From UBA935 sp031556725 (GTDB taxonomy: Bacteria; Bacillota; Clostridia; Lachnospirales; Lachnospiraceae): DNA of 64,000 nucleotides. Position 1 is the stretch's first letter. The number at the start of each line of letters is the position of its first letter. Positions 33,320-42,196 of the stretch are shown here, in pieces. The position numbers were made by a program, and so were the translations under genes. The stretch spans positions 1 to 64,000 of the forward strand of contig JAVBSL010000008.1 of NCBI GenBank assembly GCA_031556725.1, read 5' to 3'. The notes beneath the pieces were generated by a model, which made no database searches, was not told the DNA's origin, and saw nothing but the letters and a program-made list of their open reading frames with translations.

Positions 33320-34681
33320 ATGGCATTTATGAAAAACTTTGTCTGGGGGACCGCGACCTCTTCTTTTCAGATCGAAGGCGCGGCAGGAGAAGACGGAAAA
33401 GGCTTATCTATATGGGATACCTTTTGCCAGGAGGAAGGGAGAACTTTTGACAATCATAATGGCGATACTGCCTGTGATCATTATCACCGTTACCCGGAAG
33501 ACGTCGCCATCATGAAAGAAATGGGCATAAAAGCATACCGTTTTTCCTTATCCTGGCCAAGGATTTTTCCCGATGGCATCGGTGAGGTAAACGAAGCAGG
33601 AATTGACTTTTACAGCCGATTAGTTGATGAATTGCTAAAAAATGATATCGTACCGTATATAACTCTATTTCATTGGGACTATCCCAATGCACTGCATGAA
33701 AAAGGAGCCTGGCTAAATCCTGACAGTCCGAAGTGGTTTGCTGAGTATGCTAAAGTGGTAGTGGAACGTTTTGGCGATCGGGTAAAGCATTTTATGACCT
33801 TTAATGAACCACAATGCGTTGTGGGCTGCGCGTTTGAACAGACGATTCACGCTCCCGGCTTTCACCTTCCGGATCGGGAAAGACTTCTGATGGTACATCA
33901 CATTTTGCTGGCCCATGGTATGGCGGTAAAGGTAATAAGGGAATGTGGTCATAGAGACATTCAGGTTGGCTTCGCGCCAACCGGCCTGATGCATTTTCCG
34001 GCAGATGGGAAGGCAGAAAATATCGAAGCAGCCAGAAAAGCCATTTTCTCTGTTCCTGAGGCACCCGATAATTGGGGATTTAGTGTCAGCTGGTGGAGCG
34101 ATCCGGTTTTCTTTGGAGCATATCCTGAGGACGGTCTGGAACGTTTCAGGGAGGTGATGCCTCGTATTGGTCAGGATGATATGAAGATAATCAGTGCTCC
34201 TATTGATTTTTATGGACAGAATATCTATAATGGCGCACCGATTGAAAGCGATGGACAGGGCGGCTTCAGACGCTGTAAAAGAAAAGCCGGTTACCCCATG
34301 ACGAATATTCATTGGCCGGTTACGCCGGAATCCTTGTACTGGGGCCCCAGATTTTTATATGAACGATATCAGACCCCTATTTACATTACCGAAAATGGAA
34401 TGTCTGCTCATGATGTGGTTTCTTTGGACGGAAAAGTCCATGATCCCAATCGAATCGACTTTTTGAATCGTTATTTGCTGCAGTTAAGGAAAGCATCAGA
34501 AGATGGCGTTGATATCAGAGGATATTTTGAATGGTCGCTAATGGATAATTTTGAATGGTCAAACGGATATTCTCAACGCTTTGGCTTGGTTTACGTGGAC
34601 TATCAGACTCAGCAGCGAATATGGAAGGATTCCGCTTATTGGTATCAAAATGTAATCCACACAAATGGAGAGTGCCTGTAA
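33320..34681 (+). CDS. GH1 beta-glucosidase-family enzyme
   Basis: A 453-residue GH1 enzyme with all hallmarks: N-terminal FVWGTATSSFQIEGA, acid/base E163 in TFNEPQ, nucleophile E358 in YITENG, and the C-terminal YFEWSLMDNFEWSNGY. The ATG at 33320 follows AGGAG at the usual distance. Cytoplasmic, and likely to hydrolyse beta-glucosides, galactosides or related disaccharides. The motif before the C-terminus lacks the phosphate-binding residues typical of 6-phospho enzymes, in line with ABC rather than PTS import. Confidence 0.93.
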   Translation: MAFMKNFVWGTATSSFQIEGAAGEDGKGLSIWDTFCQEEGRTFDNHNGDTACDHYHRYPEDVAIMKEMGIKAYRFSLSWPRIFPDGIGEVNEAGIDFYSRLVDELLKNDIVPYITLFHWDYPNALHEKGAWLNPDSPKWFAEYAKVVVERFGDRVKHFMTFNEPQCVVGCAFEQTIHAPGFHLPDRERLLMVHHILLAHGMAVKVIRECGHRDIQVGFAPTGLMHFPADGKAENIEAARKAIFSVPEAPDNWGFSVSWWSDPVFFGAYPEDGLERFREVMPRIGQDDMKIISAPIDFYGQNIYNGAPIESDGQGGFRRCKRKAGYPMTNIHWPVTPESLYWGPRFLYERYQTPIYITENGMSAHDVVSLDGKVHDPNRIDFLNRYLLQLRKASEDGVDIRGYFEWSLMDNFEWSNGYSQRFGLVYVDYQTQQRIWKDSAYWYQNVIHTNGECL

Positions 34682-34692
34682 GGAGGTTTACA

Positions 34693-36954
34693 ATGGGAAT
34701 CAAGTTTTATGAAGAAGAACGGGTATTTAAACTGGACACCTGTAAAAGCAGTTATTTAATCGGGATTGCCGATGAAGAGAAATTTGTCGGACATATTTAT
34801 TATGGAAAAACAATCGGGGACTGGGATTTACAGAATCTGCTGAAAATGGAGGAATATCCTTTTGCCCCATCTAAAAACAACGGTGAGCGACTGGGCTTTT
34901 ATAACTTCTTTCCAATGGAGTATTCCACCCATGGAATCGGTGATTATCGGGAAAGCTGCATTGAGGTGAAAACAGTGGAAGGAACTAATGCAGCTAAGTT
35001 GACCTATAAAGCTCATGAAATTTATGACAGCAAGCCGGCCCTTTTGGGACTGCCGTCTACTTTTTCGCAGGATACATCTGTTACCACCTTGGATATTGTA
35101 ACGGAAGATCAGATATTAGGCCTGGAAGTAATCCTGCGTTATTCAATATTTGCCGATTCCGAAGCAATTGTCCGCAGTGTTTTTGTGAAAAATAACAGCC
35201 GGAAGGAAATCTATTTGAATAAGGTATTGACTGCCTGTATGGATATGGATAATCGTGAGTTTGAAGTGCTGACCTTACATGGGGCATGGGCAAGAGAACG
35301 AAAGCTTCAAAGAAACCCCATCGTGTATGGAAGACAAAATGTAGCATCGGTAAAAGGCGAATCCAGTCATCAGGAAAGCCCTTTTATGGCCCTTGTAACC
35401 AAGGGAACCAACCAGACTGTCGGTGAGGTTTACGCCATGAATTTTGTCTATTCCGGTAATTTTCTCGGCCAGGTAGAGCTAAGCCAGTTTGATTCCGTGC
35501 GGATGGTAATGGGAATCCACCCCACCGATTTTTACTGGAAGCTGGAAGCCGGTCAAGGCTTTCAGGCACCGGAAGTGGTACTGGTATACTCCTCCCGGGG
35601 ACTGGATGGTATGACCCACACCTTCCATGATTTATACCGCAATCATTTGATTCGGGGAAAATATAAGGATATCAGGCGGCCGGTTTTGATCAACAACTGG
35701 GAAGCAACCTATTTTGATTTTGATACCGAAAAATTATTGGCGATTGCTAAAGAAGCATCCGCTCATAGGATTGAAATGCTGGTCATGGATGACGGCTGGT
35801 TTGGCAAAAGGAATGATGACAAAAGCGGTTTGGGCGATTGGATTGTCAATGAAAATAAATTAAAAGGCGGTTTCAATCCTCTTGTCTCCGGTGTCAATGA
35901 TTTGAATATGGAGTTTGGTATCTGGCTGGAGCCGGAAATGGTCTGTCCTGATTCGGATTTATACCGGGCTCACCCGGACTGGGCGATTCAAATACCCGGA
36001 CGGGAAGCAACCTTGGCCAGATATCAATATGTGCTTGATTATTCCCGTCAGGAAGTATTGGAATATCTGTGGGAAAACATCAAAAAGGTTCTGCAAAGTG
36101 CCAACATTACCTACGTAAAATGGGATATGAACCGTTATCTTTGTGATTTATACAGCGCAGCCCTGCCGGCAGAGCGGCAGGGGGAATTAAGCCATCGATT
36201 TATGCTTGGTGTTTATGAACTGCAGGAACGGCTGGTAACGGAGTTTCCGCATATTCTATTAGAAAACTGCTCCAGCGGCGGCCGCTTTGATCCGGGGATG
36301 CTTTACTACAGTCCCCAGATTTGGACTTCGGATGATACGGATGGTGTGGAACGTTTGGGAATTCAAGAGGGAACGGCGCTGGTATATCCCTTATCGTCCA
36401 TGGGTGCTCATATCAGTGACTGTCCTAATCATCAATTGGGAAGAAGCGTGCCATTTGAAACCCGAGGCTACATCGCTATGGCGGGAACCTTTGGCTATGA
36501 ACTGGATATTACGAAAATATCGCCGGAAGAAAGGGATATGATCCCCAAACAGGTAGAAGCATATCACAAATATAGTGATCTCATTCGAAGGGGAGACTAT
36601 TACCGGATTGCTTCTTATCAGGAAAATCATTTTTATGATTGCTGGCAAGTGGTTTCCAAGGACAAAGAAGAGGTACTGCTAACCTTTATCCAAGTGCTTA
36701 ATCGTCCGAACTATCACGGCCGGATTATTTGTTTTAGAGGATTGGATGAGCATAAAGCTTATCAAATTTCTTATAACGGCAATGTTTATAATGGAAAAAT
36801 ATTAAAAGGAAGCACCTTGATGAATGCCGGTATTTTATTGGAAAATTTATATACCGATTTTGCCGGAATTCAAATTTATCTCCATGTGGTGGGAAAGCCA
36901 GATATTGTTTCATGTGATCAAAGAATGAATGTTGAAAAAATGCTCTCTATGTAG
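34693..36954 (+). CDS. GH36 alpha-galactosidase
   Basis: A 753-residue enzyme with a large N-terminal beta domain (about 1-330), the catalytic barrel and a C-terminal beta domain. Nucleophile D478 lies in YVKWDMNR, and the acid/base is the second Asp of TSDDTDG (D548); WLEPEMV and LENCSSGGRFD are further GH36 signatures. AGGAGG is at 34681-34686, so the ATG at 34693 is chosen over an in-frame ATG inside the GH1 gene. It removes alpha-galactosyl units, such as those on galactomannan or raffinose-type sugars. Last gene of the locus; its stop lies inside the terminator hairpin. Confidence 0.94.
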   Translation: MGIKFYEEERVFKLDTCKSSYLIGIADEEKFVGHIYYGKTIGDWDLQNLLKMEEYPFAPSKNNGERLGFYNFFPMEYSTHGIGDYRESCIEVKTVEGTNAAKLTYKAHEIYDSKPALLGLPSTFSQDTSVTTLDIVTEDQILGLEVILRYSIFADSEAIVRSVFVKNNSRKEIYLNKVLTACMDMDNREFEVLTLHGAWARERKLQRNPIVYGRQNVASVKGESSHQESPFMALVTKGTNQTVGEVYAMNFVYSGNFLGQVELSQFDSVRMVMGIHPTDFYWKLEAGQGFQAPEVVLVYSSRGLDGMTHTFHDLYRNHLIRGKYKDIRRPVLINNWEATYFDFDTEKLLAIAKEASAHRIEMLVMDDGWFGKRNDDKSGLGDWIVNENKLKGGFNPLVSGVNDLNMEFGIWLEPEMVCPDSDLYRAHPDWAIQIPGREATLARYQYVLDYSRQEVLEYLWENIKKVLQSANITYVKWDMNRYLCDLYSAALPAERQGELSHRFMLGVYELQERLVTEFPHILLENCSSGGRFDPGMLYYSPQIWTSDDTDGVERLGIQEGTALVYPLSSMGAHISDCPNHQLGRSVPFETRGYIAMAGTFGYELDITKISPEERDMIPKQVEAYHKYSDLIRRGDYYRIASYQENHFYDCWQVVSKDKEEVLLTFIQVLNRPNYHGRIICFRGLDEHKAYQISYNGNVYNGKILKGSTLMNAGILLENLYTDFAGIQIYLHVVGKPDIVSCDQRMNVEKMLSM

Positions 36955-36966
36955 GGGAGCATTTTT
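36937..36966 (+). terminator. Terminator ending the glycan locus
   Basis: AAAATGCTC (36937-36945) pairs with GAGCATTTT (36957-36965), extended by G-T wobbles, and leads into T residues. The TAG stop codon of the GH36 gene is within the loop, so ribosomes finishing translation could affect folding. Confidence 0.75.
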
Positions 36967-37078
36967 GTTGACTGCGTAAAAGATAAAAGTAGAAATATTT
37001 ATTTTATTATGATAAAATTTGGTTGTATTTCAAATAAACGGTTATATAGCGATTGGTGTGCAATAAGGGTAAAAAAAT

Positions 37079-37762
37079 ATGGTCAAAGTATTGTTTTTGG
37101 AGGACGAGCCGGTAATATCGGAAGTCCTTAGTGAATATATGAAATTGCAGGGATATCAGGTGCATCCGTCAGCAGATGGTGAAGCCGCAATTCAGGCATT
37201 GGAACAGGAAAGCTTCCAGATCGCGGTACTGGATATTATGGTTCCCGGAAAAAGCGGCCTGGAGGTGCTGGCACATATTCATGAAAAAGGCTTACGGATA
37301 CCGGTAATTATGCTGACCGCTATCGACGAAGAGCAGACCCAGCTGCAGGCCTTTAATCTGTATGCTGATGATTATGTGATTAAGCCGGTATCACCGCTGA
37401 TCCTATTAAAACGAATGGAAACGATCTTGCGTCGAAGCGGGCATACAAGTGATAACAACCGAAATATAACCGGACTTTCCGTTCAGCCGGAAGCTTATCA
37501 GGCCTTTTATGATGGAAGATCATTGGGACTGACGGTAAGTGAGTTCTTGCTGTTAGATACGTTATATCAAAAGCCGGAAAGAGTGTTTACCAGAGAGCAA
37601 TTGATCCTGCGGATTTTCAATGAGGACTATATCGGCAATGACCGTATTATTGACGCTCATGTGAAAAATCTGCGTAAGAAATTACCCTTTCATTGTATTA
37701 AAACAGTAATCGGTGCCGGATATCAGTTTGACAGGGAGGGAGAGAGCAATGGGACTATCTAA
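37079..37762 (+). CDS. OmpR-family response regulator
   Basis: A 227-residue regulator: receiver domain (1-115) with E8/D9 acidic pair, phosphoacceptor D52 in VLDIMVPG and K102 in VIKPVS, then a winged-helix DNA-binding domain (about 130-222). AAGGG precedes the ATG. It overlaps the kinase gene by 14 bases. Three TTCA(A/T)A repeats at 11-bp spacing before the following ABC operon are what a tandem OmpR/PhoB-type dimer would bind, so that operon is the expected target. Confidence 0.93.
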   Translation: MVKVLFLEDEPVISEVLSEYMKLQGYQVHPSADGEAAIQALEQESFQIAVLDIMVPGKSGLEVLAHIHEKGLRIPVIMLTAIDEEQTQLQAFNLYADDYVIKPVSPLILLKRMETILRRSGHTSDNNRNITGLSVQPEAYQAFYDGRSLGLTVSEFLLLDTLYQKPERVFTREQLILRIFNEDYIGNDRIIDAHVKNLRKKLPFHCIKTVIGAGYQFDREGESNGTI

Positions 37763-39281
37763 AAAGACCTTGTTATACAGCACCTTTCTCTCAGTTGTAA
37801 TCGTAACCTGTATGGTTGGTTATTTTATCTGGATGCTGCCTTCTCTTTATATTGATTACAGACAGGAACATAATTTTGAATTGGCAGTGCAGACCCAGAA
37901 GGCCTATATGGAGAAGCGGTCATATGCCAATCTGGAAACGGCTAATCCGATGTCTACGATCAGCATCGAAATTCCCATGCATGATAATAATATCAGCATA
38001 TCTAATCAGTTTTTTAAGGCAAGTCTTAAAGTAGAAGATGAAGAATTGGTTGAGTTTTTGGATGGCCTCCGATTGGCTGTGACCAGTGGAAGTGATACGG
38101 TATGGGAAACAAAAGAGATGGACTTTTCTCTCTTTCAAAATCTTTTTTCATTTGATGACAGTTTAAGCAAAAGTAACTTTCAGCTCTATACAAATGATTA
38201 TTTTGACCAGGAGAAGTTTCAGGTAGTAGGTTCGAAATTTCACGGGGTATCGGATGGCATGTTTGCATTTGAATCATCGGTTACCGATGGAGTGAATTAC
38301 TACACTACTTATATGCTGGCGGGTACCGACAAGAATGATATTATTATTACCCTTGCTTTTTTGCTGACACCTCAGATGGAAGAAATCCGGCCGGTGGTCT
38401 TAAAAAGCTTGCCGATGATTATTGCTGTTTCCTTTTTAATTGTGCTGGTATTCTCACAAATTTTTTCTCGCTTTATGGTTCAGCCCATCCTGCGATTGGC
38501 GCATCACACCAGAAGTATGAAGGAAACCAGGATAACGGAGTTTCAGCCGATTCCGGTGAAGGGGAAAGACGAGATCAGTGATCTGGAAAGGGCCTGGAAT
38601 GAGCTGCATCAAAAACTGGCTGAGAATTATCGCCGGTTGGAGGCAGAGAATAAACGTCAGGAAGTATTCTTAAGAGCATCCTCGCATCAATTAAAGACGC
38701 CGGTAGCCGCGGCCCTGCTTTTGACTGACGGGATGATCGATGAGGTGGGGAAATACCGTGATACGAAAACTTATCTGCCCCAATTGAAAGAGCAATTGCA
38801 ATTAATGCAGAAGATGATCGAAGATATCTTAAGCCTGAACAGGCAAAGCAGTGATATGGAATGGGAGACGGTAAGCTTACCGGCATTGGTAAAAGAATGT
38901 CTGGAGCAAAGCCGCCCTTTATTAGAAAAGAATCATCTAACCGTGATTTGGGAAGGGGAGATGCCACTCATAAAGACCGATATTTCCTGTATGCAGAAAG
39001 TCATCGGGAACTTGCTGGCCAATGCCATCTGTTATACTCCGGCCGGAGAGAACATCAAAATCGTTTTTGGGGAAGATACTCTTTCAGTGATTAATTATGG
39101 TGTAAATATCGAAACTGAATTACTGCCCCATATCTTCGAACCCTTTGTAACCAGTAATTCCGGGCAAAAAGGGCGGGGACTGGGCTTGTATGTTGTTTCT
39201 TACTACAGTCAGTTCCTGGGTTGCAAGGCAGCAATCAGAAATATTCAAAATGGCGTGGAAGCAACGTTAACATTCAAATGA
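37749..39281 (+). CDS. Sensor histidine kinase partner of the OmpR regulator
   Basis: A 510-residue kinase. Transmembrane helices near residues 8-31 and 218-240 enclose an extracellular sensor of about 185 residues, followed by HAMP, a HisKA domain with H313 in SSHQLKTP, and an ATPase domain with NLLANAICYTP (N box) and GRGLGLYVV (G2). The ATG at 37749 follows GGAGGGAGAG. Kinases next to small ABC-2 transporters often sense peptide antibiotics or envelope stress; no specific ligand can be proposed. Confidence 0.92.
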   Translation: MGLSKKTLLYSTFLSVVIVTCMVGYFIWMLPSLYIDYRQEHNFELAVQTQKAYMEKRSYANLETANPMSTISIEIPMHDNNISISNQFFKASLKVEDEELVEFLDGLRLAVTSGSDTVWETKEMDFSLFQNLFSFDDSLSKSNFQLYTNDYFDQEKFQVVGSKFHGVSDGMFAFESSVTDGVNYYTTYMLAGTDKNDIIITLAFLLTPQMEEIRPVVLKSLPMIIAVSFLIVLVFSQIFSRFMVQPILRLAHHTRSMKETRITEFQPIPVKGKDEISDLERAWNELHQKLAENYRRLEAENKRQEVFLRASSHQLKTPVAAALLLTDGMIDEVGKYRDTKTYLPQLKEQLQLMQKMIEDILSLNRQSSDMEWETVSLPALVKECLEQSRPLLEKNHLTVIWEGEMPLIKTDISCMQKVIGNLLANAICYTPAGENIKIVFGEDTLSVINYGVNIETELLPHIFEPFVTSNSGQKGRGLGLYVVSYYSQFLGCKAAIRNIQNGVEATLTFK

Positions 39282-39316
39282 ACTTCATACGAAATTCATA
39301 TCAATCTGTTAAAGTA
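39273..39316 (+). promoter_or_regulatory. Three direct repeats at 11-bp spacing, likely response-regulator site
   Basis: TTCAAA at 39273, TTCATA at 39284 and TTCATA at 39295 are exactly 11 bp apart, one helical turn, the pattern of OmpR/PhoB-type binding boxes. The first box is within the end of the kinase gene. A weak -10 like TAAAGT follows at 39310-39315 with no independent -35, consistent with activation by the upstream regulator. Confidence 0.6.
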
Positions 39317-39350
39317 AAAGATGAAAAAAATATGAAAAGCGGAGGGAAGT

Positions 39351-40229
39351 ATGTTAACAGTTAACCAATTGGAAGTAAAATACGGAAGCCAGACGGCCTT
39401 GTCCATAACCCGGGTTATTTCTGTGCAGGAGGGGGACCGGATTGGGGTAATCGGTTCTAACGGAGCCGGAAAAACCACCTTCCTGAAAGCAATTTTAGGG
39501 CTTGTGCCTTACAACGGAACCATTCATACCGATTTACAGCCGGAGGAAATGGCCGTTCATATGCAGCAGAATCATTATGTCAATACCATGTCGGTGCAAT
39601 CGGTGATGGAGGCGATTCTGGATACGAAGATCAAGAACAATCCCCAGTTGCAGGAGTTGATTCGTTTTTTTGATTTTGAATCCTGTCTGCACAAAAAGTT
39701 CAGGATGCTTTCCGGCGGACAAAAGCAGCGGATGACCATTATTCTGGTGTTGATTCAGGATGCGCCGCTGGTATTCTTTGATGAAGTGACATCCGGGCTT
39801 GATTTTGAAACCCGTCAGCGGCTGATGGAAAAGCTGGTAGACTGGTATCGGGAGAAGGACACAGCCCTTCTGGTGGTATCTCATTATTATGAGGAACTGG
39901 AACAGCTGGTAAATAAGATATTGATTCTGGAAGATGGCCAGGTAGTAGATTTTGGAGAAAAGGAAGCTTTGTTTCGGAAGTATTGCGGAAAGACCATTGT
40001 TATATTGGATAATACCGAAAAAAACCGGGAATTAGTTTCGGCTTTTGCACAATTGAAAGCACCGGCGCATTTGCTTGCGGTTTCCTGCAAGGAAGCGGAC
40101 GTGGAAGAGCGGCTGGTTAAGCTGCTGGGGCAAGAGGACGTTAACTATAAGCGCAGTAACTGTGATATTGAAATCATGTCGATCAATGCCAAGGCTGATT
40201 TTATACAGAGGGGAGGGCTTGCATCATGA
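39351..40229 (+). CDS. ABC transporter ATP-binding protein
   Basis: A 292-residue ATPase with Walker A GSNGAGKTT near residue 36, signature LSGGQKQRM near 116, Walker B VFFDEVTSGLD near 138 and a switch His in VSHYYEE. A C-terminal extension of about 90 residues is typical of antibiotic or lantibiotic exporter ATPases. GGAGGG precedes the ATG. It overlaps the permease by four bases (ATGA) and follows a two-component system that probably controls it. Confidence 0.92.
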   Translation: MLTVNQLEVKYGSQTALSITRVISVQEGDRIGVIGSNGAGKTTFLKAILGLVPYNGTIHTDLQPEEMAVHMQQNHYVNTMSVQSVMEAILDTKIKNNPQLQELIRFFDFESCLHKKFRMLSGGQKQRMTIILVLIQDAPLVFFDEVTSGLDFETRQRLMEKLVDWYREKDTALLVVSHYYEELEQLVNKILILEDGQVVDFGEKEALFRKYCGKTIVILDNTEKNRELVSAFAQLKAPAHLLAVSCKEADVEERLVKLLGQEDVNYKRSNCDIEIMSINAKADFIQRGGLAS

Positions 40230-40996
40230 AGAGAAAAGTTTGTTCCCTGTCATTAGTAATTTATGAAGTGAAAAATGTCTGCGGAAATCCTTTTACCATT
40301 TTTTTCAGCACGGCTTTTCCCATCTTGATGCTATTTTTATTAAGTACAACTTATATGAGTCAGATTCCGGAAGCCATCAGAGGAGACGTGATTAATCAAC
40401 TTTTTATTACCATGAGTATGGTAGTACCCATGTCGATCTTTCTGATCGGCCATGGTGCCAATTATTCTCAGGAGCTGGAGAAAGATATTCCGCTGCGGAT
40501 GAATTTGTTTGGATTTACTCACGCCGGAATGATGTTAGCCAAGATGATTGCCAATTTTCTGTTTTTAACAGCAGCTTTTATCTTATATGTTGTGGCAGGA
40601 TGTTTGCTGGTTGATGTGCAGGCTCCCACAGGACGGGCGGCAGTAATATTTATTATAACCATATATGTTTTAGCCGCAATTTTTTTCGTAATATCCCATG
40701 CAATTGCTACACTGGTAAAGAAATTCGGTCCCACCTATGCCATTACCATGATGATGTATTTTATCTTTTTGATTCTTTGCGGAATGATGGGGATGCCCAC
40801 TGAATCATTTCCTAAGGGTATCAGAATGGCTGCCGATATGCTGCCGATGACTTATGTAAGTCAGGAGTTTGGCAATTTCTGGCGAGGGGGAAGTTACAAC
40901 TTCGCGCCATTCCTTCAGTCATTGCTGTTCCTGAGTGCAGTAGCAGGAATCTTGTTATTTTTCGGCCTTCGGAAAGAAAAACGGGTTATCAAATAA
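40226..40996 (+). CDS. ABC-2 type transporter permease
   Basis: A 256-residue membrane protein with six predicted helices: near residues 24-44, 61-81, 106-130, 140-160, 172-190 and 225-247. This is the ABC-2 permease layout. It is translationally coupled to the ATPase gene (ATGA overlap). The pair is most likely an exporter for a peptide, drug or lipid; specificity is unknown. Confidence 0.9.
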   Translation: MKRKVCSLSLVIYEVKNVCGNPFTIFFSTAFPILMLFLLSTTYMSQIPEAIRGDVINQLFITMSMVVPMSIFLIGHGANYSQELEKDIPLRMNLFGFTHAGMMLAKMIANFLFLTAAFILYVVAGCLLVDVQAPTGRAAVIFIITIYVLAAIFFVISHAIATLVKKFGPTYAITMMMYFIFLILCGMMGMPTESFPKGIRMAADMLPMTYVSQEFGNFWRGGSYNFAPFLQSLLFLSAVAGILLFFGLRKEKRVIK

Positions 40997-41023
40997 AAAA
41001 GGAATGCGCAAGCATTCCCTTTT
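40996..41023. terminator. Bidirectional terminator between convergent genes
   Basis: GGAATGC (41001-41007) and GCATTCC (41012-41018) form a perfect stem with loop GCAA, flanked by A5 on the left and a T-tract on the right, so it can act on both strands. It ends the ABC exporter and the aquaporin transcripts. Confidence 0.88.
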
Positions 41024-41046
41024 TCATTATATATGATGTTCTGTAT

Positions 41047-41718
41047 TTATGCTTTTTTACTTACTGCTTTGTAAACAAAGGCGGCTAAGGCAGCACCAAC
41101 CAAAGGAGCAAGGATAAATACCCAAACACTGGATAATGCCTGTCCGCCGGCAAATAGTGCAGGACCGATACTGCGGGCCGGGTTAACACTGGTTCCGGTT
41201 AAAGGAATACCGACAATGTGAACAAAGGTCAGGGTCAAACCGATAACGATTCCGGCCACGCTGCTTTTAGCGGCATCGGAAGTGACACCTAAAATAGTAA
41301 AAACAAAGATAAAGGTCAGGATAATTTCTACGATAAGTGAACCGGCAATCCCCACAGTGGCAACACCGTTGGAACCTAAACCGCCGGTCAGGTCAGGCGC
41401 TCCGAATGCGGTCAGCATTTTTAACAATCCGGCTCCTGTAATTGCACCAAGGATTTGTGCGATAACATAACCGGCAAAATCTTTGGCATCCATTTTCTTG
41501 CTTAAGAATACCGCTAAAGAAACAGCAGGATTGATATGGCAACCGGAAATATTACCGATAACATATGCCATGGCAACAATAGAAAGGCCAAAGCACAGGG
41601 CTACCGCCAAATGTCCGCCACTGGCATCACAGCCAAGAAACATGGCACTACCGCATCCCATTAAAACCAATACAGCAGTACCGATAAATTCTGCAACATA
41701 CTTTTTAATATTATTCAT
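41047..41718 (-). CDS. aqpZ: Aquaporin Z-like water channel
   Basis: A 223-residue MIP-family channel with six helices and two half-helices. The pore motifs are NPA at residues 63-65 (CHINPAVS) and NPAR at 179-182. H167 and the segment HIVGIPLTGTSVNPAR match the narrow aromatic/arginine filter of AqpZ rather than the wider glycerol facilitator filter. It should pass water, possibly small neutral solutes. AGGAGG precedes the ATG and a clear promoter lies upstream. Monocistronic. Confidence 0.92.
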   Translation of the reverse strand: MNNIKKYVAEFIGTAVLVLMGCGSAMFLGCDASGGHLAVALCFGLSIVAMAYVIGNISGCHINPAVSLAVFLSKKMDAKDFAGYVIAQILGAITGAGLLKMLTAFGAPDLTGGLGSNGVATVGIAGSLIVEIILTFIFVFTILGVTSDAAKSSVAGIVIGLTLTFVHIVGIPLTGTSVNPARSIGPALFAGGQALSSVWVFILAPLVGAALAAFVYKAVSKKA

Positions 41719-41747
41719 ATATCTGCCTCCTAATAAGATTTTAGTAA

Positions 41748-41776
41748 ATTATAACATTTTATCTGTTGTATGTAAA
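41748..41776 (-). promoter_or_regulatory. Promoter of the aquaporin gene
   Basis: On the minus strand TTTACA (complement of 41771-41776) and TATAAT (complement of 41748-41753) are 17 bp apart, 30 bases before the start codon. Confidence 0.75.
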
Positions 41777-41789
41777 TTGGGAAAAAGGA

Positions 41790-41818
41790 TTGAGGATTGC
41801 AAGGTTGTAGAGTATAAT
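41790..41818 (+). promoter_or_regulatory. Promoter before the decayed gene
   Basis: TTGAGG (41790-41795) and TATAAT (41813-41818) are 17 bp apart and point right, into the remnant starting at 41854. The promoter looks intact although the gene is not. Confidence 0.6.
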
Positions 41819-41853
41819 AAAATAGATAAGGTTGGAGCGTTTGGAGGTGCGAA

Positions 41854-42150
41854 GTGGCTAAGATGACAGTATACCATGGCGAATGATCAGATTTATTTTT
41901 TGTATGCAGCTTAATAGAATATCTGGCCAGGAAAACCCAAAATCAATGTAGTGATATTGTAAAGCTGATTGGAAAAGAAGAAATTGAAAAAAAATACGAC
42001 TTGGCAGATATTTATCATAGCGATAATATTGACCGGGTTTGTGATGATTTGATTGAAAAATATTGTATAAGACAAGGAAGATTTGACAATATAATTAAAT
42101 GCAAAATTATAACAGCAGTTTTTATTATGAAAATCCCAGTTATATATTAG
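41854..42150 (+). pseudogene. Decayed DUF3990/DUF3791-like gene
   Basis: GGAGG at 41843-41847 precedes a GTG at 41854 that encodes MAKMTVYHGE and then a TGA at 41884-41886. The same frame continues open to 42150 with CSLIEYLARKTQNQCSDIV, KKYDLADIYHSDNIDRVCDD and RQGRFDN. The first part recalls the start of DUF3990 proteins (ADP-ribosyltransferase-like, MTxYHGS) and the second the small DUF3791 partners found beside them. I read this as two neighbouring genes collapsed by deletion, leaving a broken frame. These pairs are suspected toxin-antitoxin-like modules. The family assignment is from memory of motifs. Confidence 0.5.
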
Positions 42151-42196
42151 AATGCTATATGACAGAACAGATTTTATAGGCAATCAGGAGGAATAA

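Noticed and set aside
41483..41866. A 127-codon plus-strand frame across the aquaporin start and its promoter
   Set aside because: It is antisense to a clear channel gene and reads through its promoter; no ribosome site.
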